Shown: positions 24,993 through 33,557 of the stretch, in pieces | Layout: every line of letters begins with the position of its first letter | Position numbering within the stretch: the stretch's first letter is position 1 | NCBI GenBank assembly: GCA_002255955.1 | Contig: NKIM01000009.1 | Span: 62,001-126,000 of the forward strand | Origin: Burkholderiales bacterium PBB2 | GTDB taxonomy: Bacteria; Pseudomonadota; Gammaproteobacteria; Burkholderiales; Burkholderiaceae_C | DNA length: 64,000 bases | Direction: 5' to 3' | Made by a program: the position numbers and the translations under genes | Notes under the pieces: model-generated | The model's input: only the letters and a program-made list of their open reading frames with translations | Database searches by the model: none | What the model was told of the DNA's origin: nothing

Positions 24993-25187
24993 GAGCTTGA
25001 GAATTTTCGTAGCGAGCAGCTGTCAGGCTAGGCGGACGGAGCGCAGGAACCGGAACGTACTTCCTGTACGTGAGGATTCCGACAACGAAGTTGCGGCGAG
25101 ACTCATATTCGCAGAGCGAATGTGATGTTGGAGCCAACACCGGACCAACGACGCATGGCAGTTGCGCAGTAGAAAATTCACGAGCTC
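24993..25187. repeat. 195-base structured element with terminal inverted repeats (MITE-like or RNA)
   Basis: Arms GAGCTTGAGAATTTTC (24993-25008) and GAAAATTCACGAGCTC (25172-25187) are inverted repeats matching at 14 of 16 bases. Inside are a stem CGGAA-CGTAC / GTACG...TTCCG (25051-25060 with 25066-25070 and 25077-25081) and a 10-base stem TCATATTCGC / GCGAATGTGA (25103-25112 with 25116-25125). The element fills the gap between convergent anbu and yebC, ending next to the yebC stop. No ORF. It may be a non-autonomous mobile repeat, a structured terminator or an RNA; the sequence alone cannot decide. Confidence 0.65.
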
Positions 25188-25907
25188 TCAGCCGGCCAGG
25201 CCGACGTAGACCTCTTGCACATCGTCATGCTCGTCGATGGCGGCGAGGAAGGCTTCGACCTCTTCCAGCTCGGCGCCGCTGAGGCTGACGGTGTTCTTGG
25301 GCCGGTAGCCCAGCTTGGCCGAGACGACATTGAAGCCATGCTGTGGCAGGGCACGGCAGACCAGGTCCAGATCGGCGGCATCGCTGAGGAAGACGGTGGG
25401 GGCCACTTCGCCGTCCTCATCCGCCTCGCCGAGCTCGAAGTCCTGCGCGCCGGCCTCGATGGCGGCGAGTTCGGCATCGGCGCCTGCTTGAGCTGGCGTC
25501 GCCTCGATCAGGCCCAGATAGCTGAAGTCCCAGGACACCGAGCCGGCCGCGCCCAGCTGGCCCTTGCGGAACAGCACGCGGATCTCGGAGACGGTGCGGT
25601 TGACGTTGTCGGTCAGACACTCAACGATCACCGGCACACGGTGCGGCGCAAAGCCTTCGTAAGTGACGCGCTCGTAGTGCACGGCATCACCCAGCAGGCC
25701 GGCGCCCTTCTTGATGGCGCGCTCCAGGGTTTCGCGCGGCATCGAGGCCTTGCGCGCCTGCTCCACCACCATGCGCAGGCGCGGGTTCAGGTCAATGTCA
25801 GCGCCGCTCTTGGCGGCCAGCTGGATTTCCTTGGACAGCTTGCCGAAGATGCGACCCTTGGCATTGGCCGCCAGGTCTTTGTGTTTGGCTTTCCACTGTG
25901 CGCCCAT
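25188..25907 (-). CDS. yebC: YebC/PmpR-family regulator or translation factor
   Basis: 239 residues, the normal length. The conserved N-terminus [20 protein letters not shown] and the [20 protein letters not shown] stretch are diagnostic, with the three-domain fold ending in an acidic C-terminus. YebC proteins were described as transcription regulators, and recent work assigns some of them to easing ribosome stalling. The start varies from the usual AGHSKW form. It is convergent with anbu across the structured element. Confidence 0.95.
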   Translation of the reverse strand: MGAQWKAKHKDLAANAKGRIFGKLSKEIQLAAKSGADIDLNPRLRMVVEQARKASMPRETLERAIKKGAGLLGDAVHYERVTYEGFAPHRVPVIVECLTDNVNRTVSEIRVLFRKGQLGAAGSVSWDFSYLGLIEATPAQAGADAELAAIEAGAQDFELGEADEDGEVAPTVFLSDAADLDLVCRALPQHGFNVVSAKLGYRPKNTVSLSGAELEEVEAFLAAIDEHDDVQEVYVGLAG

Positions 25908-26223
25908 GCGGCTGTGTCCTTGTTGGCTGGATGAATCTGTTGTTGATCAGCCGCATCGACGCGGCCGCGAAGGCCTCGATTGTCGCGGACGCGCAAGCTG
26001 CCCCCGGCGGTATCGAAAAATGCGCGCCGCGGGCCGCTGTGGTGCATGCGGCGCACCTTCGGGGGGCAGGTCTTGCCCCCGGGCGGCCTTGCAAACCCCG
26101 GTTCGGCGTGCAGTTTGACAAGTTTTGAAACAAATCAAACCCGCATGAGGAATGGCAGGGCGCGCGCCAGCGGCGATATTGGCAACCATGTCATCCCATC
26201 CCAGCTGAAGCCAGGAGCCAGCC
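25908..26223. other. Intergenic gap between divergent yebC and a small ORF
   Basis: 316 bases with no supported gene. It should contain the yebC promoter (minus strand) and the promoter of the small gene at 26224. A perfect TTGACA is at 26115-26120, but no convincing -10 box lies 15-18 bases downstream. The stretch around 26115-26140 is clearly AT-richer than its surroundings. No hairpin or repeat was recognised. Confidence 0.4.
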
Positions 26224-26418
26224 ATGAACACCAGCGGTCCCGCCGCCCCCAGTTTTCTCTACCGCAGCGAGGCGTTTGCCGAAGACCTGCCTGACTTGCC
26301 CGTGTGGAGCGAGTCGGAACGCCGGCCCCGCCGCGTGCTGAGATCGCTGTGGGTCGCCGCCGCCCTGTTCGTCGGCGCCGGCAGCACTGCCCTGGCCTGG
26401 ATCGGCTACCGCATCTGA
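26224..26418 (+). CDS. Small single-pass membrane protein, unknown
   Basis: 64 residues. A polar N-terminal half with the acidic AEDLPDLPVW segment and a basic ERRPRR cluster precedes one transmembrane helix (about 42-62, SLWVAAALFVGAGSTALAWI). A CCAGGAGCC ribosome site precedes the ATG, and a strong terminator follows 32 bases after the stop, so it looks like a complete monocistronic gene. Function unknown. Confidence 0.65.
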   Translation: MNTSGPAAPSFLYRSEAFAEDLPDLPVWSESERRPRRVLRSLWVAAALFVGAGSTALAWIGYRI

Positions 26419-26449
26419 AGCCGGGGCGCAAACGCCACCTGGAATGGAC

Positions 26450-26476
26450 AAGGGGCTGCTCACGCAGCCCCTTTTG
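26450..26476 (+). terminator. Rho-independent terminator after the small membrane protein gene
   Basis: AAGGGGCTGC (26450-26459) pairs perfectly with GCAGCCCCTT (26464-26473) across the loop TCAC, and a short T-run follows. The A-rich 5' side of the stem could give weaker termination from the opposite strand gene ending at 26510. Confidence 0.85.
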
Positions 26477-26509
26477 CTGTCACTTCGGCGCCCTCAGCGC
26501 CTCAGGTCT

Positions 26510-27544
26510 TCAGACCTTGCGACGGCGCTTGGCGACAGCCAGCAGACCCGCCAGGCCGAGCGCCATCAGCGCATAGCTGGACGGCTCCGGCACCGGGGCC
26601 GTCGCTGACAGCACGATCAGCTGGGACTGCGCGCCTGGCAGGGCTGAGCCGGTCTGGTCTTGTTCGGCCACCAGATAGATGGTGCCTTTTTCGTCGATGG
26701 TGACGCCTTCGATGCCGTTGTTCGGCAACACCTGGCTGAGATCCAGGCTGCTCAAGACCTGACCCTGGCGGTTCACCTCGACCAGCTTGCGCGAACCCAG
26801 GCTCAGCAGCAGCAGGTTGTCGGCCGCCGAGCTGCCGGCCAGATGGTCCACGCCCGAGAGCGTGGCCACATCGGACAAGCTGCTGAGGCCCAGCGCCGCC
26901 GGATCAAACAAGGCGCTCATCGCCGCCACGCCGCCGCCGGGCGGGGTTGAGCCGTCACCCGAGCTGGACGGCGGGTTGCCGGTGGCCGCCGCAAAGCTCA
27001 GGCTGCCGGACAAGACGTTCTGCGGCGACTGCTGCTTGACGGTGATGAAGCTGCCGCCGTTGCGAGCGTCGTAGGCCAGGCCTTCGATGCCGTTGTTGCC
27101 GACCGCGTTGTTGGCGATCGAGACGAAGTTGCTCTTCAGGGCGGCGCTGCCGCCATCGACAAAGCTGAAACGGTAGACATCTTGCAAGCGCTCTTCGCTG
27201 ACGGCCAGCATGCCACCGCCCAGATAGGCCAGGCCTTCCGTGTCGTGCTTGGTGCTGCCAGTGCCGCTCCAGTTGAAGGCCATCTTGCCCAGGGTCTGGC
27301 CGGTCAGCGAGATTTCGACCACGCCGGTGCCTTCATCACCGACATAGAACAGCGTGCCGCGGTCGCGGGCGTAGCTGACGGCCGAGGCCTCCAGGCCCGA
27401 GACCTGGTTGGCGCTGCTGCCGCCCAGCAGATCCAGGGCATAGCTGGCCTTGACTTGGTAGTTGCCGAGATCGAGGCGATCGCCGGCCTGAGCCAGGCCG
27501 CTGGCAGCGGCCAGCAGGGCGAGAACGAAGGGTTTGAGTTTCAT
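26510..27544 (-). CDS. PEP-CTERM protein with SdiA-regulated-like beta-propeller domain
   Basis: 344 residues. The signal peptide ends at GLAQA (about residue 21). The body contains repeated blade-like motifs (VSYARDRGTLFYVGDEGTG, HDTEGLAYLGGGMLAVSEER, NNGIEGVTIDEKGTIYLVAE) of the SdiA-regulated/phytase-like propeller type. The end is VPEPSSYALMALGLAGLLAV plus KRRRKV, a PEP-CTERM sorting tail processed by exosortase in species with an extracellular matrix. Start at ATG 27544 is chosen because a TTG four codons upstream would precede the signal peptide needlessly. Exported role unknown; propellers may bind or cleave matrix components. Confidence 0.85.
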   Translation of the reverse strand: MKLKPFVLALLAAASGLAQAGDRLDLGNYQVKASYALDLLGGSSANQVSGLEASAVSYARDRGTLFYVGDEGTGVVEISLTGQTLGKMAFNWSGTGSTKHDTEGLAYLGGGMLAVSEERLQDVYRFSFVDGGSAALKSNFVSIANNAVGNNGIEGLAYDARNGGSFITVKQQSPQNVLSGSLSFAAATGNPPSSSGDGSTPPGGGVAAMSALFDPAALGLSSLSDVATLSGVDHLAGSSAADNLLLLSLGSRKLVEVNRQGQVLSSLDLSQVLPNNGIEGVTIDEKGTIYLVAEQDQTGSALPGAQSQLIVLSATAPVPEPSSYALMALGLAGLLAVAKRRRKV

Positions 27545-27595
27545 GTTCAGCTTCAAGGGATAGGTTTCAGGTCGGGCGCGTGCAGGGACAGCGAG

Positions 27596-28303
27596 TCAAC
27601 GCTGACGCTTGCGCGCCACGGCAGCCAGCAGACCCAGGCCGGCCAGCAGCAGGGCATAGCTTTCGGGCTCCGGCACAGGCGCGGCGGCGATCAGGCCGGG
27701 CGAGCCGATTTCCTGGCCATCGGCCGACAGGAAAGCACCGTTGACGCCGACCATGCTGAGCTGGCTGATCAGGGCGTTGTTCAGGCCGGCTGCGTTGTCA
27801 AAGGTCTGCAGCGGCGCCGCGGTGCTGGACACGCCAAACTCCACACGCGCCTGCAGCACACCGCTGGCGTTGAAGACATTGACCGCATCACCGCCGGTGC
27901 TCAGGCCGACACCGGCACCCTTGTACAAGCCGATCTGCAAGCCCACCGGCGCCTGGGCGCCGAACCAGGTGCTCAGGAAACTGGCGCTCGCTTCCTTCTC
28001 GGTGAAGATCACCGTCTCGCCCGCGGCGATGCTGCTGATGCCGGTCAGGGCCACCTTGGCCGTGCCGTTGGAGTTGTCGTCCATGGTCCAGCCGCTCAGG
28101 TTGATGGCGGTGGCGCCCAGATTGCTCAGCTCGAACCAGTCCGCACCATAGGCGGAGTTGCCGCTGGACCAGGCCGAGACTTCGGTGATCTTCAGCTGGG
28201 CCAGGGCCGGCGTGCTGGCCAGCGCCAGCAGGGCTGCCACAGGAGCCACCAAAGGAGCCGCCAGAGGGGCGAGGCGGAAAGAGAAGAAGCGCGCTGCGTT
28301 CAT
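27596..28303 (-). CDS. PEP-CTERM protein with lamin-tail domain
   Basis: 235 residues. The signal peptide ends at TPALAQ (about residue 36). The next 120 residues fit a bacterial lamin-tail (LTD) beta-sandwich: LKITEVSAWSSGN, then DWFELSNLGATAINLSGW and IAAGETVIFTE. The tail VPEPESYALLLAGLGLLAAV with RKRQR is a PEP-CTERM sorting signal. LTD domains occur in exported bacterial proteins and may bind polymers or act as adapters. Same strand as the previous PEP-CTERM gene with a 51-base gap, so they may be co-transcribed. Confidence 0.85.
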   Translation of the reverse strand: MNAARFFSFRLAPLAAPLVAPVAALLALASTPALAQLKITEVSAWSSGNSAYGADWFELSNLGATAINLSGWTMDDNSNGTAKVALTGISSIAAGETVIFTEKEASASFLSTWFGAQAPVGLQIGLYKGAGVGLSTGGDAVNVFNASGVLQARVEFGVSSTAAPLQTFDNAAGLNNALISQLSMVGVNGAFLSADGQEIGSPGLIAAAPVPEPESYALLLAGLGLLAAVARKRQR

Positions 28304-28531
28304 GGGGGTCTGCCTTGTCGAGTCGTTGCGAGGGTGGAGGAGAAAGACGCGCGCCAGTGTCTGCAGGCCGTATGACAAGCCGATGTGGACAGGCCGCTGC
28401 CGCGGACACCCCGGGGCCAGACCACCTGAACACGGGGGGCTGGACGTTGCGGCCGGCATGAAACAGGGGGCATGCGGCACGCAATGCTGCAGTGCACAAT
28501 AGGCCGTCTGCAACAAGCCAGGGGGTCAGGG

Positions 28532-29296
28532 ATGCGCCGTGTTGTGTTCAATCAGAAGGGCGGGGTCGGCAAATCGACCATCACCGCCAACCTTGCCGCC
28601 ATTGCTGCGGCCCAGGGCCGGCGCACCTTGCTGGTGGACCTGGACCGGCAGGGCAATTCCAGCCGCTACCTGCTCGGCGAGGGCGCCGATGAAGCGCCAG
28701 CCGGTGCGGCCGAGTTTTTCGAGACCACGCTGAAATTCAGCGTTCGCACACCCAAGACCAGCGACTTCATCGTCGAGACGCCCTGGGAGCATTTGCACCT
28801 GATGCCCGCCAGCCCTCTGCTCGACGAGCTGCACAGCAAGCTGGAGAGCCGCTACAAGATCTACAAGCTTCGTGACGCCCTGGCCGAGCTCGGCGAGGAT
28901 TACGACGAGATCTGGATCGACACCCCGCCCTCGCTGAACTTCTACACCCGCTCGGCCCTGATCGCCGCGCAGCGCTGCCTGATCCCCTTTGACTGCGACG
29001 AGTTCTCGCGCCGCGCGCTCTACGAGCTGCTCGACAACGTCAAGGAAATCCAGGCCGACCACAACCGCGAGCTGCAGGTCGAAGGCATCGTCGTCAACCA
29101 GTTCCAGGCCCGCGCCGCCCTGCCCCAGCGCACCGTGCAAGCCTTGATCGACGAAGGCCTGCCGGTTCTGGCGCCCTACTTGAGCGCGAGCGTCAAGGTC
29201 AAGGAATCCCATGAGCTGTCGCGCCCCATGGTCCACCTCGACCCGCGCCACAAGCTGACGCTGGAGATGGTCGAGCTGTACCAAGGCCTGGCCTGA
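28532..29296 (+). CDS. Orphan ParA/MinD-family ATPase
   Basis: 254 residues. The deviant Walker A motif FNQKGGVGKST is at residues 6-16, the switch I/Walker A' region is DLDRQGNSSRYL, and the Walker B-like strand IWIDTPPSLNFYTRSAL is near 128-144. ParA-type ATPases position cargo such as plasmids, chromosomes or protein clusters on the nucleoid or membrane. No parB, centromere-like repeat or cargo gene lies nearby, so it is an orphan. ATG at 28532 gives the normal start for the family. Confidence 0.88.
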   Translation: MRRVVFNQKGGVGKSTITANLAAIAAAQGRRTLLVDLDRQGNSSRYLLGEGADEAPAGAAEFFETTLKFSVRTPKTSDFIVETPWEHLHLMPASPLLDELHSKLESRYKIYKLRDALAELGEDYDEIWIDTPPSLNFYTRSALIAAQRCLIPFDCDEFSRRALYELLDNVKEIQADHNRELQVEGIVVNQFQARAALPQRTVQALIDEGLPVLAPYLSASVKVKESHELSRPMVHLDPRHKLTLEMVELYQGLA

Positions 29297-29352
29297 GGCG
29301 CGGCGCCGCCCGGCGTCGCCAAACCCGCAGAAACACCGGCCAGCGCCCGCCG

Positions 29353-29370
29353 CTGTCACGGTTGCGTCAC
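29353..29370 (+). promoter_or_regulatory. Candidate Pho box upstream of the PstS-like gene
   Basis: CTGTCAC-GGTT-GCGTCAC has two 7-base direct repeats with a 4-base spacer, the architecture of PhoB boxes (consensus half-site CTGTCAT). It lies 104 bases before the start of a phosphate-binding-like protein gene, a position compatible with activation. Only one unit pair is seen. Confidence 0.45.
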
Positions 29371-29473
29371 AGAGCGTCCAAAGAATGGGCCGCAGGTCAT
29401 GGCGAGGGTGCCATTGCGCACACCCCGCCGCTCCGGCCTGCGCCCTTTGTTTGCCCCACTCTGAGGACTTTGC

Positions 29474-30265
29474 ATGCTGTCTGCACTCCAACTCAAGCTG
29501 GGCATGCGCCTGGCATCCGCCCTGCCCGCCGCGCTCTTCCTCGCGCTCTCGAGCGCCCAAGCGCAGGTCGTGGAAGTGGCCGGTTCATCGACCGTGGCCA
29601 AATCCATCGTCGAACCCAGCCAGGCCAAGCTGCGCGAGGCCACGGGCATCGAGCTGAAGATGCTGTCGGTGGGCACGGGCAAGGGCATGCAGATGCTGTT
29701 TGACGGCAAGGTCAAGGTGGCGGCCGTGTCTGCCTCGCTGGACGAGGCCGTGGACGATGCCAAGAAGGCCGGCGCCAGCGCAGCACCGACCGGGCTCAAG
29801 CTGCACACCTTGCTGACGGACCAGCTGGTGCCCATTGTTCACAACGACAACCCGGTCAAGGAGCTGAGCCGCGAGCAACTGCGCGGCCTGCTCAGCGGCA
29901 AGCTGCAGAACTGGAAAGAAGTGGGCGGGCCCGATCTGGCGGTGCTGGTGGTGACCGGTGCCCCCGGCTCGGGCACGCGCGGCGTGATCGAAAAGCAGTT
30001 GCTGGCCGGCCAGGCCTTTGCCGGCACGGCCAAGGAGCTGCGCACCAGCGCCGCCGAGCTGTCCGAAGTGGCACGCGAGAAGGGGGCGCTCGGCTACGTC
30101 GGCTCGGGCACCGCCGAATCGGCCAAGGGCAAGATCAAGGAAATCAAAGCACCCACCGTCTCTCGCCCCCTGGGCCTGGTGACCGTCGGCGACCCCACGC
30201 CCGAGGTGCGCAAAGTGCTGGACTACCTGCAAAGCGCGGAGGCCAAGAAGCTGTTCCTGCAATAG
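29474..30265 (+). CDS. PstS-like periplasmic substrate-binding protein
   Basis: 263 residues. The signal peptide ends at AQAQ (about 33). The mature part begins VVEVAGSSTVAKSIVEP, the phosphate-loop pattern of PstS-like type-2 periplasmic binding proteins, and later has VTGAPGSGTRGVIEKQLL. It is shorter than classical PstS (about 320-350 residues) and no pstCAB genes are adjacent, so phosphate uptake is unproven. The next gene, 39 bases on, is a chemoreceptor, so a sensing role is possible. Confidence 0.82.
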   Translation: MLSALQLKLGMRLASALPAALFLALSSAQAQVVEVAGSSTVAKSIVEPSQAKLREATGIELKMLSVGTGKGMQMLFDGKVKVAAVSASLDEAVDDAKKAGASAAPTGLKLHTLLTDQLVPIVHNDNPVKELSREQLRGLLSGKLQNWKEVGGPDLAVLVVTGAPGSGTRGVIEKQLLAGQAFAGTAKELRTSAAELSEVAREKGALGYVGSGTAESAKGKIKEIKAPTVSRPLGLVTVGDPTPEVRKVLDYLQSAEAKKLFLQ

Positions 30266-30304
30266 CAACACAGCCTCAGCCGGTTCGGATCCAGGGAGTT
30301 CAAC

Positions 30305-31858
30305 ATGACCAACAAAGAGATCACGATCCAACACACGCTGCTGACGGCCTTTGCTGCGGTCATCCTCAGCCTCTCGGCCTTGGCGGGCCTGGCCTTGTGG
30401 CAGGTTCACGCGCTCAGCGCACAGCTGCAATCGGCCACCCAGAATTTGGTGGCCAAGCTGGCCTCGGTGGCCAGCCTCGAAGCCGTCAACCTGAGCCGCG
30501 CCATCACCGTGCGCGACCTCGCCCTCAACGAGGACATCAAGGTTCAGGCACAGCTGCAGGCCGAGCTGAAGACCCAGGCCGAGGCGCTGAGCGCGCTGAA
30601 CGCCGAGCTGGACCAGACGCCGTGGACCGCCGAGCAAGCCGCGCAATGGGCTCGCCTCAAGGCCGGCACGCAGGCCATGGCGACACTCACCAGCCCCCTG
30701 CCCGGCATGATCGATGAGGGCCGGTTTGATGACGTCAAAGCCCTGGTGGCCGACAAGGTGCGGCCGGCCCAGCTGGCGCTGAACCAGGTGACTGCGCTGC
30801 AGCGCCAGCTGGTCAATCAGGAGGCACAGCAGGTGCGCGCGCAGGCAGAGGCCGCCATCCACGCTGCCGAGCGCTCACGCAACGGCATCGTCCTCGGCCT
30901 CGTGCTGCTGGCCAGCGCCTCCATCGGCATCAGCCTCTGGGTGTCCCGGCGCATCAGCCGCCAGCTGGGGGCTGAACCGCAGGCCTTGATGCGGGTCTGC
31001 CAGGCCCTGGCCACGGGCGACTTCAGCGTGCCGCTGCAAGGCCGGCCGGGCAGCGTGATGGACAAGCTGGAACACACCCGCCAATCGCTGGCGCAACTGG
31101 CCGGGGGCATCGCGCAAGCGGTACAAAGCATGAGCCTGGCGGCGCAGGAGATCAGCGCCGGCAACCACAGCCTCAGCGGCCGCACCGAGCAGCAGTCTTC
31201 CTCGCTGCAGCAAACCGCGGCGGCCATGGAGCAGATGACCGGCTCGATTCGCGAGGCGGCCGACCATTCGCGCTCGGCCACCCAGATGGCCGACGCGGCC
31301 CGCAGCGTGGCCGAGCTGGGTGGCCAGCATGTGCAGCAGGTCGTGCACACCATGAACGAGATCGCCGGCGCCAGCCACAAGATCGCCGAGATCATCGGCG
31401 TGATCGATGGCATTGCCTTTCAAACCAACATCCTGGCGCTCAATGCCGCGGTGGAGGCCGCCCGCGCCGGCGAGCAAGGGCGTGGCTTTGCCGTGGTGGC
31501 CAGCGAGGTGCGGCAGCTGGCCCAGCGCAGCACCCAGGCCGCGCGCGAGATCAAGTCGATGATCACCAACTCGGTCGAACGCGTCGAGCTGGGCAACCGC
31601 CTGGTTCATGAGGCCGGGGCGTCGATGGAGCGCATCGTCGACGAAGTGCGCCAGGTTTCAGCCCGCATCGCCCAGGTCACCCGGGCAGCAGAAACCCAGA
31701 GCCGGGACATCTCGCAGATCAATGCCTCGGTGTCCAGCATCGATGCCGGCACGCAGCAAAACGCCGCCCTGGTCGAGCAAACCGCGGCGGCGGCGGAGAG
31801 CCTCAAGTTCCACGCCGAGAAGCTGGCGCAGGCGGTGGCGGTGTTCCGCTTCGCCTGA
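30305..31858 (+). CDS. Methyl-accepting chemotaxis protein
   Basis: 517 residues. Transmembrane helix 1 is near 12-32, a helical periplasmic domain of about 160 residues follows (four-helix bundle type), helix 2 is near 198-216, and then come a HAMP region and a signalling domain. The hairpin tip [20 protein letters not shown] is conserved. The receptor lacks an obvious CheR-binding NWETF pentapeptide at its end. It signals to CheA/CheW. A 39-base gap from the binding protein suggests co-transcription and possibly indirect ligand sensing through it. Confidence 0.95.
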   Translation: MTNKEITIQHTLLTAFAAVILSLSALAGLALWQVHALSAQLQSATQNLVAKLASVASLEAVNLSRAITVRDLALNEDIKVQAQLQAELKTQAEALSALNAELDQTPWTAEQAAQWARLKAGTQAMATLTSPLPGMIDEGRFDDVKALVADKVRPAQLALNQVTALQRQLVNQEAQQVRAQAEAAIHAAERSRNGIVLGLVLLASASIGISLWVSRRISRQLGAEPQALMRVCQALATGDFSVPLQGRPGSVMDKLEHTRQSLAQLAGGIAQAVQSMSLAAQEISAGNHSLSGRTEQQSSSLQQTAAAMEQMTGSIREAADHSRSATQMADAARSVAELGGQHVQQVVHTMNEIAGASHKIAEIIGVIDGIAFQTNILALNAAVEAARAGEQGRGFAVVASEVRQLAQRSTQAAREIKSMITNSVERVELGNRLVHEAGASMERIVDEVRQVSARIAQVTRAAETQSRDISQINASVSSIDAGTQQNAALVEQTAAAAESLKFHAEKLAQAVAVFRFA

Positions 31859-31879
31859 TGCGGCCGAGCCGGGCATGAA

Positions 31880-31902
31880 AAAAGCGGGCCGGGCCCGCTT
31901 TT
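31880..31902 (+). terminator. Rho-independent terminator after the chemoreceptor gene
   Basis: AAAAGCGGGC (31880-31889) pairs perfectly with GCCCGCTTTT (31893-31902), with T's following. The A-run before the stem could also serve the convergent gene ending at 31963. Confidence 0.85.
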
Positions 31903-31962
31903 CTTGTTCGCTGTGTACGCTGGCTTCAGGCCGGCGCAAGGCAAGCCTGGAGCCGAGCCGAT

Positions 31963-32463
31963 TCAGCGCTTGCGGCTGCGCCGCGCCATGAAGCCCACCA
32001 CCCCGAGGCCGGCCATCAGCAAGGCATAGCTGCTGGGCTCGGGCACCGGCGTCACGTCGATGCCGAAGGTGTAAAAGCTGTTGGCGCGGTTGGAGATGCC
32101 GCTGACCGTGATGGTGTAGTTGCCGGCGATGGCGTCACCGGCACCTTCCAGAATCTGGAAGGAGTTGCCAGCCGTCAGATTCAGCGCCTCGGGGCCGGGG
32201 AAGGCTCCGCCGCTGATGGTCGCCTGGAAATTGCTGAAGGCGAACTCGGGGCGCGAGAAATTGGCGCTGATCAGCACCGCCACATCGCTGTAGCTGCTCA
32301 GGGTGAAGTTCCAGGTGTCGCTGAAACTGACGCCGTTGGCGAAAGCCGCTGAGTTTTGCAAGGCGCCGGTGGCCGTGATGTCACCGAGGTTGTAGGTGGT
32401 GGCCTGCGCCGCACCAGCGCCCAGAGCCAATGTGGCCGCCAAAGCCAAGGTCGAGAATTTCAT
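31963..32463 (-). CDS. PEP-CTERM protein, FxDxF-like
   Basis: 166 residues. The signal peptide ends at GAAQAT (about 21). The beta-rich body has VSFSDTWNFTLSSYSDVAVL, similar to FxDxF-type PEP-CTERM proteins, and ends with VPEPSSYALLMAGLGVVGFM plus ARRSRKR. It is probably exported and processed by an exosortase encoded elsewhere. AAGAAGGGC precedes the ATG at 32463. Function unknown. Confidence 0.82.
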   Translation of the reverse strand: MKFSTLALAATLALGAGAAQATTYNLGDITATGALQNSAAFANGVSFSDTWNFTLSSYSDVAVLISANFSRPEFAFSNFQATISGGAFPGPEALNLTAGNSFQILEGAGDAIAGNYTITVSGISNRANSFYTFGIDVTPVPEPSSYALLMAGLGVVGFMARRSRKR

Positions 32464-32642
32464 GCCGTAGCCCTTCTTTCTCTGTCTGACGGTGTCGGGC
32501 TCGTTTGCGTCCCGCACCACCCGTCGCTGCGGCAAAACAGCCGCGGTCTGTCAGCCAAGAATATCGCAGCGGCAAAAACCTGGGATCCGCAAAAACGGGG
32601 GGGATGGGAAAACACGGGGCCGGCCCGCCCCGCGCCGCTCGA

Positions 32643-33509
32643 TCAGACCGGGCCGTCCACCCGCATCGAGAAGTCCACCGCCTTGATGTCCTTGGTCAAG
32701 CGGCCGATGGAGATGCGATCGACACCGGTGGCGGCGATCCAGCGCAGCTGATCGAGAGCCACGCCGCCTGAGACTTCCAGCAAAGCGCGGCCGGCATTGA
32801 GGCGCACCGCCTCGATCATCTCGGCCTCGCTGAAGTTGTCCAGCAGCACGCTGACGGCGCCGGCGGCCAGGGCCTCTTGCAGCTCGGCCAGGGATTCCAC
32901 CTCGATCTGGATGTCCACGCCCGCGTTCAAGGCCTGGGCGGCGCGCAAGGCCTCGGACACACCGCCAGCTGCGGCGATGTGGTTTTCCTTGATCAGGATG
33001 CCGTGGTACAGCGCCAGGCGCTGGTTGGCGCCGCCGCCCACGCGGACCGCGTACTTTTGCGCCAGGCGCAGACCGGGAAGGGTCTTGCGGGTGTCCAGCA
33101 CCACGCAGCCGTGCGGGTTGCTGCTGGCGCCTGCAATCGCGTCGACATGGGCGCGGGTCAGCGTCGCGGTGGCCGAGAGCAGTTGCAGAAAGTTCAGCGC
33201 CGGGCGCTCGGCCGTCAGCAGCAGGCGGCCGTCTGCCTCAATCTGGCACACCAGGGTGTCGGCGGCCATGCGCGCGCCTTCGGCGTACAACCACTCGATG
33301 CGGCTGCTCGGGTCGAGGGTGGCAAACACCGCCTCGAACCAGTCGCGGCCGCACAGCACCGCATCCTCGCGCACCCGCACATGGGCTTTGACGCGCCGGC
33401 CGGCCGGCACCAGCTGGGCCGTCCAGTCGCACACGCCGACATCCTCGAACAGGGCGTCGCGCACATTGCGCTGGCGGGCTTGGTCCAGGGTTTCGTTGTG
33501 GTCAAACAT
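32643..33509 (-). CDS. nadC: Nicotinate-nucleotide pyrophosphorylase (quinolinate phosphoribosyltransferase)
   Basis: 288 residues, full length. Converts quinolinate and PRPP to nicotinate mononucleotide in de novo NAD synthesis. Conserved segments: SGVALDQLRWIAATGVDRIS-like end (here SGGVALDQLRWIAATGVDRI), LDTRKTLPGLRLAQKYAVR near 140-158, and HGILIKENHIAAAGG near 170-184, including active-site Lys and His residues. nadA and nadB are not adjacent. Confidence 0.97.
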   Translation of the reverse strand: MFDHNETLDQARQRNVRDALFEDVGVCDWTAQLVPAGRRVKAHVRVREDAVLCGRDWFEAVFATLDPSSRIEWLYAEGARMAADTLVCQIEADGRLLLTAERPALNFLQLLSATATLTRAHVDAIAGASSNPHGCVVLDTRKTLPGLRLAQKYAVRVGGGANQRLALYHGILIKENHIAAAGGVSEALRAAQALNAGVDIQIEVESLAELQEALAAGAVSVLLDNFSEAEMIEAVRLNAGRALLEVSGGVALDQLRWIAATGVDRISIGRLTKDIKAVDFSMRVDGPV

Positions 33510-33557
33510 GGCGGGCGGTCTCGATCCGGTGCAAAGAAAGAATGAAAGGGCGACAGT

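Noticed and set aside
26115-26143. Perfect TTGACA as a sigma-70 -35 box
   Set aside because: No acceptable -10 hexamer lies 15-18 bases downstream, so a promoter cannot be claimed.
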